DNA from: an uncultured Carboxylicivirga sp.
GTDB lineage: Bacteria; Bacteroidota; Bacteroidia; Bacteroidales; Marinilabiliaceae
Reading direction: 5' to 3'
DNA length: 64,000 bases
Assembly (NCBI GenBank): GCA_947491945.1
Contig: CANLLN010000007.1
Location: 1-64,000, forward strand
The notes beneath the pieces were generated by a model. That model did no database searches and was not told the DNA's origin. It saw only the letters and a list, made by a program, of their open reading frames with translations. This document shows, one piece after another, positions 31,847-42,019 of this stretch. Each line of letters starts with the position of its first letter. Position 1 is the first letter of the stretch. Both the position numbers and the translations under genes were made by a program.

Positions 31847-34800
31847 ATGAAAAAAATGTTAGTAAACGCATGGAATATCCACAAATATTCCAGTGTCCTT
31901 AAATGGTGTCGCGTTATGAAAGTAAGTGTATTTCTATTGTTTCTGGGGGTTTTAAATATCTATTCACTCCCCACGGTTTCTCAAAACACTAAGGTGAGTT
32001 TAAGCTTACGACAAGCAACGGTAAAGCAGGTATTAAATGAGCTGGAGGCGAAGACTGAGTTTTCATTTTTATACAATGATAACCTGGTTGATGTGGAGCG
32101 TGTTGTCAATCTCGAGGTAAGGGACAACACAATGGATAAGATACTTGACCATATATTTGCGAATACCGATGTGCAGTTTCGCATTATTGATCAGCGTATT
32201 ATTTTAACAAAAAAGGCAAGCGAGTCATTCACTAATGTACAGCAGGCTGAGCACAGAGTTACCGGTAAGGTCATTGATGTGACAGGAGAGCCATTGCCCG
32301 GCGTAAATGTTTTTGAAAAGTCGAACCCAAGCAACGGAGTAATTACCGGCATTGATGGTAATTATAGTATTGAAGTTAGTTCGGCTGATGCTGCAATAAG
32401 TTATTCGTACATAGGCTTCGAGGGGCAGGAGATTGAAGTGGCCGGACGTGGTACTATCAATGTTACCCTGGTGGAAGAAACAACCGGTTTGGATGAGGTT
32501 GTGGTAGTGGGTTATGGAACCCAGAAGAAGGCTAATCTGACCGGAGCCGTCGGTACTGTTAAGGCTGAGGCGGTGGAGAAAAGTGTCAATGCCAACACGG
32601 TTCAGTCATTACAGGGTAAAGTTCCGGGTTTAACAATTGTCGACTATGGTGGTGCGCCGGGTAATCAAAACCTGAAAATGCGCGTGAGAGGTACTACAAC
32701 CCTGAGTAATGCTAATAATCCTTTGGTATTGATCGATGGTGTTGAGCGTAGTCTAGGCGATATTGATCCTTCTGACATTGAGTCGTATAACGTATTGAAA
32801 GATGCTGCTTCAACAGCTATTTACGGATCACGTGCTGCTGCCGGGGTTATTCTGATTACTACCAAGAAAGGAAAGGTAAGTGACAAAGTAAATGTGAATT
32901 ACACTTATACCTATACTAATCAGAAAATTGGTAATCACCCAAAGTCAATGGGTTTGGAGGATTACCTGAACCTTCAGCTGGTAAGCTATGGAAACAATGG
33001 TATTGATGGCGAGGCAGCGGTTAAAAATATATTGGATCGTAACAGTAAGTTCGACAGCACTGATCCGGCCTATAATGGCGACATCAATACCATCATAGGT
33101 GCCTATTCGGCCTTGCACGGTAAAGATCCTTACAATTACCCTACTGTACATAGCTGGTACGATGCCATGTTTGATGATGCTCCTATGCAGAAGCATACTA
33201 TGGCGGTTAGTGGTGGTGATACCCGGTTAAATGGTCGCCTTTCGGCCAACTATACCGATCAGGATGGTATTATGCCTGTGTATAATTTTAAGCGTACCAA
33301 CGTAAGTGGGGATGTGAACTGGAATTTTAACCGGCTAAAGATGAATTTTAAGGCATCAATGCTTGATAAGAAAGATGTACGTCCGGTAAGTGACAATATG
33401 CACTTCCTGCTACATGGTACATTATGGGCTGTGCCTAAGTTTCCTGATGGTTCCTATGGTGGTGGAGATAAAAACAGGAACCCACTGCTGTGGCTTGAGA
33501 AATCTGGTACTGTGGAGGATCAGGTGACTGAATATATATTCAACTGGAAGGGTACTTATGAGTTTACTGATAAGTTAAACTATTCTTTGCAGCTTAGTAA
33601 TAAAGATACAGAGTTAACAAGAGAGCAGTTTACCAATAAAGGTGAGTACTGGGATCCTTTAACAGGCCGTAAAATTTCAGGTTTTGATCCGGTGCATAAC
33701 TACTACTACATTCTTAAGGCATCGACACGCCAGACGGAATTAATTAACCTGGTGACCTATGACAATACCTTTGCCAACCATGGCGTGAAGGCAATGATCG
33801 GTCATCACGACATCAAGCATACCTATGATAATCTGGAGGGTAGTCGTCGTGATTTTTATAACAATGACCTGCGTGATTTAGGCTTAGGTGCCAATGATGA
33901 TACCAAGGCTAACAACAGTGCATTTTCTACCTGGAGCCTTCGCTCTTTCTTCGGTCGTTTAAACTATAACTTCAAGGAGCGTTACCTATTTGAAGCCAAT
34001 ATGCGTATTGACGGATCAAGCCGTTTTGCCAAGGATAACCGTTATGGTTACTTCCCTTCATTCAGTGCCGGATGGAGGGTTTCTGAAGAAGACTTTTACG
34101 AGGTCGTTCGTCCGTATGTTGATAACCTGAAGCTGCGTGGTAGCTGGGGTCAGGTTGGTTCGCAAACAGTAGGTTTGTATTCTTACTATCCAACCTTAAA
34201 TAAAGGGACTTATCCTTTCGGTGGTGAGCTGTCTGATGCTTATTATCAGTCAACCGACCCCAATGAGAACCTCAAGTGGGAGACCACTACACAGTGGAAC
34301 ATTGGTGTGGATGCCGGTTTTCTGGAGAATCGCCTAAGTCTTGGATTTGATTATTGGGATAAGCTAACCGAAGGTATTTTGCTTCGTCTGCCAATACCCG
34401 GAGTGGTTGGTTTAAATGCCAATTACCAGAATGCCGGTAAGGTGAGCAATAAAGGTTGGGAGCTGGCTCTTAATTTATCCAGTAAGCATACATCTCAATT
34501 TCAGTGGGATGTAGCCTTTAATATGACTGACACTAAAAATAAAATTGAAGATTTGGTGGGTACAGGTTTTTATGAGACAAGTGCAGAGAAAAACTATCGT
34601 GTAAATAAAGAAGGATGGCCCGTTAACAGTCTTTATGGCTATAAGGTGAATCGAACTTATCAGGAGTCTGACTTTGATGCCAACGGAATGCTGTTGTCCC
34701 ATTTGCCGGTGCCAAAAGATAACCGTGTTTACCCGGGTGACTTAATGTATGAGGATATCAATGGTGATGGCCGTATTACTAAGGATGGCGATGCTACATT

Positions 34801-35299
34801 CCTGGGTACTATACTGCCACGATTTACCTATGGCTTAAACCTGAATGGTGCCTGGAAAGGTTTTGATGCTTCAGTCTTCTTTCAGGGCGTGAGTGATGCT
34901 TCTGTGGCTCTTCAGGGTGCACTCATAGAAGGCGGTAACTGGGAAGGGTTTACTATAGATATGGCAACCGATTACTGGACTCCTAATAACCGCGATGCCC
35001 GATTCCCAAGGCCGGACAAGAAAGGTAATAAGAACACCGAACCAAGTAGCTGGTGGGTGGTAGATGCATCTTACCTAAAGCTTAAGAACGTGCAGATAGG
35101 GTATACAGTGCCCAAAGTTTATACTTCAAAAATTAATGTGGACAAAGTACGCGTTTATGTAAGTGCCACCAATCTTTGGTACATTTCCGAAACAAAAGAC
35201 TGGGGACTCGACCCGGAGGTACTTAATGAGTATGATGGTCGTTTGAGATTCTACCCTCAGACTTCACAAATTACTTTTGGTGTTAATGTTAGTTTCTAA
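31847..35299 (+). CDS. susC: SusC-like TonB-dependent transporter with STN domain (locus C)
   Basis: An 1150-residue outer-membrane importer with a long signal sequence, STN (about 50-123), carboxypeptidase-regulatory-like domain (137-209), DEVVVVGYG (216-224), plug (about 230-350) and barrel. It is followed by susD after 13 bp and by sulfatases and a fucosidase, so its cargo is probably a sulfated, fucose-containing oligosaccharide. The regulatory-like domain is nearly the same as that of the locus B SusC. The STN domain makes it a likely transducer to FecR. Confidence 0.95.
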   Translation: MKKMLVNAWNIHKYSSVLKWCRVMKVSVFLLFLGVLNIYSLPTVSQNTKVSLSLRQATVKQVLNELEAKTEFSFLYNDNLVDVERVVNLEVRDNTMDKILDHIFANTDVQFRIIDQRIILTKKASESFTNVQQAEHRVTGKVIDVTGEPLPGVNVFEKSNPSNGVITGIDGNYSIEVSSADAAISYSYIGFEGQEIEVAGRGTINVTLVEETTGLDEVVVVGYGTQKKANLTGAVGTVKAEAVEKSVNANTVQSLQGKVPGLTIVDYGGAPGNQNLKMRVRGTTTLSNANNPLVLIDGVERSLGDIDPSDIESYNVLKDAASTAIYGSRAAAGVILITTKKGKVSDKVNVNYTYTYTNQKIGNHPKSMGLEDYLNLQLVSYGNNGIDGEAAVKNILDRNSKFDSTDPAYNGDINTIIGAYSALHGKDPYNYPTVHSWYDAMFDDAPMQKHTMAVSGGDTRLNGRLSANYTDQDGIMPVYNFKRTNVSGDVNWNFNRLKMNFKASMLDKKDVRPVSDNMHFLLHGTLWAVPKFPDGSYGGGDKNRNPLLWLEKSGTVEDQVTEYIFNWKGTYEFTDKLNYSLQLSNKDTELTREQFTNKGEYWDPLTGRKISGFDPVHNYYYILKASTRQTELINLVTYDNTFANHGVKAMIGHHDIKHTYDNLEGSRRDFYNNDLRDLGLGANDDTKANNSAFSTWSLRSFFGRLNYNFKERYLFEANMRIDGSSRFAKDNRYGYFPSFSAGWRVSEEDFYEVVRPYVDNLKLRGSWGQVGSQTVGLYSYYPTLNKGTYPFGGELSDAYYQSTDPNENLKWETTTQWNIGVDAGFLENRLSLGFDYWDKLTEGILLRLPIPGVVGLNANYQNAGKVSNKGWELALNLSSKHTSQFQWDVAFNMTDTKNKIEDLVGTGFYETSAEKNYRVNKEGWPVNSLYGYKVNRTYQESDFDANGMLLSHLPVPKDNRVYPGDLMYEDINGDGRITKDGDATFLGTILPRFTYGLNLNGAWKGFDASVFFQGVSDASVALQGALIEGGNWEGFTIDMATDYWTPNNRDARFPRPDKKGNKNTEPSSWWVVDASYLKLKNVQIGYTVPKVYTSKINVDKVRVYVSATNLWYISETKDWGLDPEVLNEYDGRLRFYPQTSQITFGVNVSF

Positions 35300-35312
35300 G
35301 AACGTGTAAAAA

Positions 35313-36971
35313 ATGAAGATGATGAATAAAATTAAGATAGTGCTGACAATGTTTTCTATCGCATTGTTATCAAGTTCATGCCTTGAAATTGATCTGCTCG
35401 AAACGGAGCCGAATGATCGATTGAACAATGAAAATTACTGGCAGACTATTCAGGATGCAGAATATGCAGTTAATTACTTGTATACATTTTTGAATGGTGA
35501 TGAAATTGGTTATGACTTATATTCAGATATTCTGGTGGATAATTATGGATACGACAGTGATCATGGGCGTATGCAGAGAGGTATCCATCAGTCGGATCTA
35601 GGTGTTTTTAATGCGCAGTGGGTAAACCGATTTAAAGGAGTACGAGCTGCCAATAACTTTTTTGAGAATGTAGATCGCGTAATTGAAAAAACTACCGATG
35701 AAGCCGAGTTGAAGATGCTGGATCGTATGGTGGGCGAAGCTCATTTCTTCAGAGCTTACTGTTATACCTACCTGGCCTTTTTCTTTGGTGATGTGCCTTA
35801 TATTGACTACAGCATGGGAACCGATGAGGCCATGAATGTGGAGCGTACTCCCGTTGATCAGGTATGGGAGCATGTATTTAGCGATTATGATGCAGCCATT
35901 GATAAGCTGGAAAATGAGTATGGCGATGCCGATTATGGCCGTTTAACTGTGGGTGCTGCTTATGCCATGAAAGCAAGAGCCGCCCTTATGGCCACTAAGT
36001 TCGATGCCAAATATTATTCAGTAGTGGCCGAGGCTGCCCAAAAAGTAATCGATTTAGATATCTACAGCTTGTATAGCAATTATGAAGACTTGTTTAAATA
36101 CGCAGGAGAAGGAAGCAATGAAACAGTACTTGTTCGCCCCTACATTGGAGGTGGTACCTACAATCGTAACTCATTTAGCAATAGAGCACCAAAGTCATTG
36201 AAAAATGGTAACCCTTATTATTCTGCCACAAAGCGAATTGCTGATATGTATCCCATGCTTAATGGTTTGCCTATCACTAACAATGCCTCGGGTTTCGATC
36301 CTTTTAACCCTTATGTTGATAGAGATCCACGCATGATAGCTTCATTGTTTGTTAATGGCGATCCGCTATATAACTTGCACGGTGATCCAGATTATCCTGA
36401 GGCACAGCCTTTCCTGAATATGACACCTGGCAATGGTGGTCTGGACGATGTGCTAACACCTGACTTGTCAACGCCAACAGGTTTCTACATTAAAAAGTAT
36501 CTTGATATTCAGGATTATGCCTCCCCGGGTGATGGCGGTATTGATGTAATGTTGATTCGTTATGCCGATGTATTACTAATGGCTGCTGAGGGTATAATTG
36601 AGACAGGTGGAGATCAGCAGGTGGCTGCCGACTATATTGATCTGGTACGCATGCGTGCCGGATTACCGCGCTTGCAGGATTCAGGTGTTAACACAGGCGA
36701 TCGCGATGCTATGCGTAAAGCTGTTCGTACTGAGCGGACTATTGAGTTAGCATTTGAAGGGACTCGTTATTTCGATATATTAAGATGGCGAGTTGCCGAA
36801 GATCTTATGAAAGGATATGTTAAAGGAATGCGCTATGTAGAAAATGGTGAGGTGAAAGTGGTAAAGCTGGATACTGAGCGCGCCTTTAATCCGGAGCGTG
36901 ACTATTTATGGCCGGTACCTAGCAAACAGTTGAAGTTATCGCCCAAGTTGGGACAAAATGACAATTACTAA
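35313..36971 (+). CDS. susD: SusD-like glycan-binding lipoprotein (locus C)
   Basis: A 552-residue lipoprotein (lipobox Cys23, SSSC). The SusD hallmarks are LETEPNDRLNNENYWQ near the N-terminus, GEAHFFRAYCYTYLAFFFGD in the helical core, IRYADVLLMAAEGIIETGG and VRTERTIELAFEGTRYFDI in the C-terminal half, and LWPVPSKQLKLSPKLGQNDNY at the end (in two overlapping blocks). It pairs with the SusC upstream. Confidence 0.94.
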   Translation: MKMMNKIKIVLTMFSIALLSSSCLEIDLLETEPNDRLNNENYWQTIQDAEYAVNYLYTFLNGDEIGYDLYSDILVDNYGYDSDHGRMQRGIHQSDLGVFNAQWVNRFKGVRAANNFFENVDRVIEKTTDEAELKMLDRMVGEAHFFRAYCYTYLAFFFGDVPYIDYSMGTDEAMNVERTPVDQVWEHVFSDYDAAIDKLENEYGDADYGRLTVGAAYAMKARAALMATKFDAKYYSVVAEAAQKVIDLDIYSLYSNYEDLFKYAGEGSNETVLVRPYIGGGTYNRNSFSNRAPKSLKNGNPYYSATKRIADMYPMLNGLPITNNASGFDPFNPYVDRDPRMIASLFVNGDPLYNLHGDPDYPEAQPFLNMTPGNGGLDDVLTPDLSTPTGFYIKKYLDIQDYASPGDGGIDVMLIRYADVLLMAAEGIIETGGDQQVAADYIDLVRMRAGLPRLQDSGVNTGDRDAMRKAVRTERTIELAFEGTRYFDILRWRVAEDLMKGYVKGMRYVENGEVKVVKLDTERAFNPERDYLWPVPSKQLKLSPKLGQNDNY

Positions 36972-37008
36972 TCAACATTTTTATTGACTTGTATCTAAAT
37001 TGATAATA

Positions 37009-37440
37009 ATGAAAAAAATAGTATATAGTTTATTACTTTGTGCGTCAATCTTAATGGTTGGCTGTAACGATTATGATGTGCAACAGGCTGCACCAGAATC
37101 AACCTTCCTCGAAGGGATTAATATCGGCTATTATAATCCGGATGTTAGCAATACAACCCATGGTAAAGTTAGTATCGCGTCGGAAATGGCTGAGTATGAC
37201 TACCTCGATCCAAATATGATTATCGATTCGGTGTTCATTAAATCGGAAGTGGCACAGCAGGCTAATTTCAGCCTGTCCGATGCCTGGGTAACCCTTTCAG
37301 TAGGAAGTGGGAGTGTACGTCCTGAGCAGGATTCGCCCGAGCTGGGATCGCCAGCAGACTTTTCTGAGCCTGTTTTTTATACAGTGAAGTCGGTATATGG
37401 TGAAGAACGACTATATAAAATTGTCTTTAAAATAAGATAG
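37009..37440 (+). CDS. Small lipoprotein after susD, DUF5018-like beta-sandwich
   Basis: A 143-residue lipoprotein (lipobox Cys19, MVGC). The ATG at 37009 is chosen over the in-frame TTG at 37000. After the lipid anchor one beta-sandwich of about 110 residues is predicted, with the pattern 'DFSEPVFYTVKSVYGEERLY', also seen in the three repeats of the PCMD lipoprotein at 55367. It takes the SusE-like place after susD and is probably a small surface glycan-binding or scaffold protein. Family assignment is tentative. Confidence 0.65.
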   Translation: MKKIVYSLLLCASILMVGCNDYDVQQAAPESTFLEGINIGYYNPDVSNTTHGKVSIASEMAEYDYLDPNMIIDSVFIKSEVAQQANFSLSDAWVTLSVGSGSVRPEQDSPELGSPADFSEPVFYTVKSVYGEERLYKIVFKIR

Positions 37441-37461
37441 TATTATTTATGACAAACCAAG

Positions 37462-37499
37462 CAGGCTGCCTTACCTTTGTGTAAAGTGGCCTGTTTTTT
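37462..37499 (+). terminator. Terminator after the susCD operon (locus C)
   Basis: CAGGC (37462-37466) pairs with GCCTG (37489-37493) around an inner TTAC/GTAA stem, and six T residues follow. The sulfatase genes downstream may form a separate transcript. Confidence 0.65.
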
Positions 37500-37585
37500 C
37501 TACTACAAATGGCAGTTTGATGGAATAGTTGAGCTACATTCGTTTTTTAAATGTATTAACATATTAACTAATTGAGACAGTAAGA

Positions 37586-39007
37586 ATGAAATTTAAGGGA
37601 CTAATGTTTTTGTGCATGCTTATGCTGTTGGCAGTAATGGCAGGTTGTGAGAAAAGTGAGAAGGTGCAACAGCCTAATATTATTTACATCCTGGCAGATG
37701 ATCTTGGCTATGGTGATTTGAGTTGTTACGGGCAAACAAAGTTTTCAACGCCCAATATTGATCAGCTCGCCGAGCGGGGTATCCGTTTTACCCAGCATTA
37801 TTCGGGCAGCACGGTTTGTGCGCCTTCTCGTTCGGCTTTGATGACTGGACAGCATACCGGCCATACCTATATCCGCGGCAATAAGGAGCGTCGTCCTGAA
37901 GGGCAGCACCCTTTGAAAGGTGAAATAGTAACACTGGCCGAATTATTGAAAGATGCAGGCTATGCTACCGGTGCCTTTGGTAAGTGGGGACTGGGTTATC
38001 CAGGATCGGAGGGGGATCCTAATAATCAGGGTTTTGACACTTTTTTTGGTTACAACTGTCAGATGTTGGGTCATCATTATTACCCTTATTTTTTACGTGA
38101 TAATCAGGATAGTCTTGTTCTGAAGGCCAATGCCGGTAAACAGTGTGGCGTTTATGCGCCTGAACTGATTCATGAGCGTACACTGGATTTTATTGAGCAA
38201 CACAAAGAAGAATCATTCTTCTGCTACGTGCCTACCATTATTCCGCATGCCGAGTTGCTGGCACCCGAGAAATATATGGAATTGTATCGTGGTAAGTTTG
38301 ATCCTGAGCATAGCTACAAAGGGACGGATGGCGGACCGGGTTTCCGAAAAGGAGGGTATTGCTCTCAGCCCGAATCGCATGCTGCGTTTGCTGCCATGAT
38401 TCATCTTCTGGACGAACAGGTGGGTGATATTGTGGCCAAAGTAGAAGAATTGGGTATTGCCGATAATACGCTCATTATTTTCACCTCTGACAATGGCCCT
38501 CACCTCGAGGGAGGTGCGCAGCCTGATTACTTCAATAGTAACGGCCCCTTGAAAGGTTATAAGCGCGATTTATACGAAGGAGGTATTCGTGTGCCCTTTA
38601 TTGCTAGCTGGCCCGGCATGATTAAAGAAGGACGCGAGTCGGATCATATATCTGCGTTTTGGGATATGCTGCCTACCTTTACGGAATTGGCTAATGCCAG
38701 CACACCAGAGAATATCGACGGTATCTCTTTGGTGCCAACATTACTGGATAAGGGTAAGCAGCCCCAGCATGACTACCTCTACTGGGAGTTTCATGTTTGG
38801 GGCGGTCGTAAAGCGGTGCGCATGGACAAGTGGAAAGCCGTTCAATACGGAGTTTCTAAAGACCCCAACGCACCCATTGAACTTTACGATTTAAGCACTG
38901 ATGTGGGCGAAGAAAATAACGTGGCAGACCAGCACCCTGAGATAGTTACCAAAATGAAGTTGATTATGCAGGAAGCTCACGTTGAATCAGAAGTGTATAA
39001 ATTTTAA
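37586..39007 (+). CDS. Sulfatase (S1 family, Cys type), lipoprotein
   Basis: A 473-residue sulfatase anchored by a lipobox (Cys21, MAGC). The formylglycine signature is CAPSRSALMTG with Cys78, to be oxidised by an anaerobic sulfatase-maturating enzyme not in this window. Metal-site residues are visible in ILADDLGYGDL near the start and TSDNGPH in the middle. The C-terminal ELYDLSTDVGEENNVA segment is typical of the family. It would remove sulfate esters from the glycan imported or bound by locus C. Sulfate position specificity cannot be read. The stop is directly followed by the metallophosphoesterase start. Confidence 0.93.
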   Translation: MKFKGLMFLCMLMLLAVMAGCEKSEKVQQPNIIYILADDLGYGDLSCYGQTKFSTPNIDQLAERGIRFTQHYSGSTVCAPSRSALMTGQHTGHTYIRGNKERRPEGQHPLKGEIVTLAELLKDAGYATGAFGKWGLGYPGSEGDPNNQGFDTFFGYNCQMLGHHYYPYFLRDNQDSLVLKANAGKQCGVYAPELIHERTLDFIEQHKEESFFCYVPTIIPHAELLAPEKYMELYRGKFDPEHSYKGTDGGPGFRKGGYCSQPESHAAFAAMIHLLDEQVGDIVAKVEELGIADNTLIIFTSDNGPHLEGGAQPDYFNSNGPLKGYKRDLYEGGIRVPFIASWPGMIKEGRESDHISAFWDMLPTFTELANASTPENIDGISLVPTLLDKGKQPQHDYLYWEFHVWGGRKAVRMDKWKAVQYGVSKDPNAPIELYDLSTDVGEENNVADQHPEIVTKMKLIMQEAHVESEVYKF

Positions 39008-39010
39008 TTG

Positions 39011-40000
39011 ATGAGTATGAAGAGTTTATTTCTGGTCGGATTAACTTTTATTATTCTTTCAGGATTACAGGCGCAGAAGAAGCAACTCTGTTTTAATGCG
39101 GATGGCAAATTTAAGATAGTTCAGATAACGGATACCCATTATAATCATGAGAATCCCAAATGTGATCTCGCCATTCAAATGATTGAGCAGGTGCTTGATG
39201 TTGAAAAACCGGATTTAGTTGTTTTTACTGGAGATATTGCTATGTCCAGTGATATGTCACTGGCCTGGGAGAAGGTTACTGCTCCTGTTGTGAGACATCA
39301 GATACCATGGACTTTTGTTTTAGGAAATCATGATGCCGAGCGATGGGCTACCAAAGAGAAAATTTTTGATATCATTGATGAAATACCTTACTGTATAGCT
39401 GAGCGTGGAAAAGAAAAGGTGAGTGGTATGGGTAATTATGTCTTACCCGTTTGGAATAAAAATAATTCTAAGGTGGCAGCATTAATATATTGTTTGGATT
39501 CTCAGGAGTATGCACAGAAAAAAGGAGTTGGGAAGTATGGATGGTTTGCTTTCGATCAGATAAGATGGTATCAGAAAATGAGTGATAAGTGGATTAAGTC
39601 CAATGACGATGTGCCACTCCCGGCACTGGCCTATCTTCATATTCCTTTGCCTGAATATAAGGCTGCCTGGGAGAATGAAACTATCAAACCGGTGGGAGTT
39701 CGAGATGAGAAGATATGTTCACCTGAATTGAATACCGGAATGTATGCCGCTATGCTTTTGCAGGGTGATGTTATGGGTGTATTTGCAGGGCACGACCATG
39801 TAAATGACTTTGTGGGGGATTATAATGGAATAGCTTTGGGCTATGGCCGCTTTTCAGGTGGTACTAACACATACGGTAATCATACTAATGGAGTTAGGGT
39901 GGTCGTTTTAAAACAGAACCAGCGGAAATTTGATACTTGGATCCGTGAGAAGGACGGCGTTGTAAAATATAAAACATGCTGTCCGTTGAGTAAATTGTAG
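39011..40000 (+). CDS. Secreted calcineurin-like metallophosphoesterase
   Basis: A 329-residue protein with a signal peptide (residues 1-20, cut near LQAQ) from the ATG at 39011; the preceding in-frame codon is TTG. The five metallophosphoesterase blocks are present: TDTHYN, GDIAMSS, GNHDAE, HIPLPEY and GHDHVND. They should bind a two-metal centre in the periplasm. The overall length and layout resemble purple-acid-phosphatase-like Bacteroidetes proteins. It begins 3 bp after the sulfatase stop, so the two are co-translated. The substrate is unknown; a phosphate-bearing glycan or glycoprotein is one possibility. Confidence 0.88.
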   Translation: MSMKSLFLVGLTFIILSGLQAQKKQLCFNADGKFKIVQITDTHYNHENPKCDLAIQMIEQVLDVEKPDLVVFTGDIAMSSDMSLAWEKVTAPVVRHQIPWTFVLGNHDAERWATKEKIFDIIDEIPYCIAERGKEKVSGMGNYVLPVWNKNNSKVAALIYCLDSQEYAQKKGVGKYGWFAFDQIRWYQKMSDKWIKSNDDVPLPALAYLHIPLPEYKAAWENETIKPVGVRDEKICSPELNTGMYAAMLLQGDVMGVFAGHDHVNDFVGDYNGIALGYGRFSGGTNTYGNHTNGVRVVVLKQNQRKFDTWIREKDGVVKYKTCCPLSKL

Positions 40001-40244
40001 TTAGGCTTTTATAGTACACATATGCAGTTACTTAGATATTCATATTCAGACTTTATTGTTTGGGTGTCAGTGGCAAAATCTGTAATTGTCATTTCTGGTA
40101 AGTTGTTTGGAGATTTGAAAATAAAATTGTGAATAACACTTGATATTAAGCAATGTGATAATACGGTTGTAAACTGTATATGGGTTCTTTTAAGAGTAAT
40201 GCCAACTTTAAAGTTTAATAAAACATTCTTATAGTCAACAGTAG

Positions 40245-40304
40245 ATACATTGTAATGCTGGCCTTGATGATAAGTGTAATATCATTTGCTCCGGAAAAGG
40301 TAAT
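40245..40304 (+). pseudogene. Relic of a lipoprotein gene start (copy of 44742-44801)
   Basis: About 47 of 60 bases match, without gaps, the signal-peptide part of the DUF5077/DUF3472 lipoprotein gene at 44731. The relic frame reads LALMISVISFAPEKV against LALIISILSCAPEKV in the intact gene, so the lipobox Cys has become Phe. Downstream similarity stops after about 60 bp. The rest of the gap 40001-40353 is AT-rich with no gene. Confidence 0.55.
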
Positions 40305-40353
40305 GTATGGAATATTACTACTTGTTATTAAATATATTGCTAAGCTAAATTTT

Positions 40354-41931
40354 ATGAAGAAATTATTTATATGCCTGCTGAGTTTAGTCGGGCTTTTAGG
40401 GGGTGAAAATATGGCGGCACAAAAGCGTCGCTTACCCAATGTCGTGTTTATTTATGCCGATGACCTGGGGCGGGGCATGCTGTCGCACGAAGGTCAGGAA
40501 ATTGTAAAAACACCCCATATCGATCGTTTGGCCGATGAAGGCTTGCGATTCGATAACGTTCGTGGCAGTATGTTTTGTGCCCCAGCCAGGGCCAGTTTGT
40601 TAACCGGCTATCACGATGCCCACGCCAATAAATGGAAAATAACGGGTGGTGGAGCCTATATGCAGGCCTATTCAGGTGAAGTTAGTTCAGATGATATTTC
40701 GGCAGCTATTTACCATCAAACAAAGGATGCAGACCCCAAGTTAACCACCTTGGCAGAGGTATTTAAACAGGCTGGTTATGTAACCGGGCAGGTAGGTAAA
40801 TTGGAGTGGGGCTTTTCGGTGTCGTTTGAGGAAATGGAACAACATGGTTGGGATTATTATTACGGTTACCTCGATCATGTGATGGCCCATGGTTTTTATG
40901 CGCCTTATATGTACGAAAATGGGAAAAAAGTGGATATTCCTGGCAACACCCGTAAAAACTGTGGTAAATCTTTAGAGCGGGAAACGGCTAAAACCTATGC
41001 AGAAAGGTGGAACATGGAAGGTAAAAGCGTGTATTCGCAGGATCTGTTTCTTGAAAAAATGCTCGACTTTATCCGTACAAATAAACACCGGCCTTTCTTT
41101 TTGTTTCATCCTACTCAATTGCCGCACGGACCGGTGGCTATTCCAGAAGTGCATGCCGATTACAAGTCTGATGATCGACTGACGCAGATCGAAAAAGAAT
41201 ATGCTTCTATGGTAAAATTGCTCGACGACCATGTGGGCATTATCATGCAGGAGCTAAAAAAAATAGGACTGGAGGATAATACCATGGTGATCTTTAGTTC
41301 AGATAATGGCCATGAGATCTATTACTCCCAGGAAGGAAGGATACTGAAACCTGTTCGTAACATGCAAACTGGTGAATTTTTTGATAACATTACCACAAAG
41401 TATTATTCAGAATTGGGAGGGGATGTGTTTAACGGCAACGATGGTATGGCTGGCTTAAAATATAGTAATTGGGAAGGCGGACTACGAGTGCCCTTGATCG
41501 TTAAGTGGCCCGGTGAAATCCGAGAGGGGAAAGTAATTGATAATCTCGTAGCTAATTACGATTTGTTGCCAACCATGGCGGATATGCTCGGTGTTAATTT
41601 GGAGGAAGATAAGGATGGTATATCCTTGTTGCCTTTGTTGTTGAAGCGGAGGTCGAAGGTGGAGCACGACTATGTGGTTAATGCATCCATGCATGGGGGA
41701 ACCATCATCACCAAAGACGGCTGGAAGCTGCGTAACCTATATTCAAAAAATATTTTCCAGCTTTATTATTTACCGGATGATTACCGGGAGGAAAATGACC
41801 TGGCTGACCAATATCCTGAAAAAGTGGAGAAGCTTAAAGCGATTTTAATTAAGGAGTGTAATGGCGACCTGGCAAATGGCAGGTTCACCTATCAGAAGTT
41901 TGTGTTACCGCGTGTGAATGTAAAGAATTGA
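40354..41931 (+). CDS. Sulfatase (S1 family, Cys type), secreted
   Basis: A 525-residue sulfatase from the ATG at 40354, which starts a normal signal peptide (MKKLFICLLSLVGLLGG). In-frame ATGs upstream lie inside the relic at 40245 and are not preferred. The formylglycine motif is CAPARASLLTG with Cys75. FIYADDLGRGM and SSDNGHE carry metal-site residues. A long insert (YHQTKDADP region, about residues 110-135) and the C-terminal LYYLPDDYREENDLA are visible. It probably removes a different sulfate ester from the same glycan. Confidence 0.92.
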   Translation: MKKLFICLLSLVGLLGGENMAAQKRRLPNVVFIYADDLGRGMLSHEGQEIVKTPHIDRLADEGLRFDNVRGSMFCAPARASLLTGYHDAHANKWKITGGGAYMQAYSGEVSSDDISAAIYHQTKDADPKLTTLAEVFKQAGYVTGQVGKLEWGFSVSFEEMEQHGWDYYYGYLDHVMAHGFYAPYMYENGKKVDIPGNTRKNCGKSLERETAKTYAERWNMEGKSVYSQDLFLEKMLDFIRTNKHRPFFLFHPTQLPHGPVAIPEVHADYKSDDRLTQIEKEYASMVKLLDDHVGIIMQELKKIGLEDNTMVIFSSDNGHEIYYSQEGRILKPVRNMQTGEFFDNITTKYYSELGGDVFNGNDGMAGLKYSNWEGGLRVPLIVKWPGEIREGKVIDNLVANYDLLPTMADMLGVNLEEDKDGISLLPLLLKRRSKVEHDYVVNASMHGGTIITKDGWKLRNLYSKNIFQLYYLPDDYREENDLADQYPEKVEKLKAILIKECNGDLANGRFTYQKFVLPRVNVKN

Positions 41932-42019
41932 TGGCTAATATTATGGGCTTTAAATCCTATAAAAAAATAATGAAACAGATACTAATCATTAAAATGAAAT
42001 ATCAATAATTAAATGAAAC

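Noticed and set aside
40255-40353. N-terminal extension of the second sulfatase
   Set aside because: The in-frame sequence is the relic of another gene start, and the ATG at 40354 begins a normal signal peptide.
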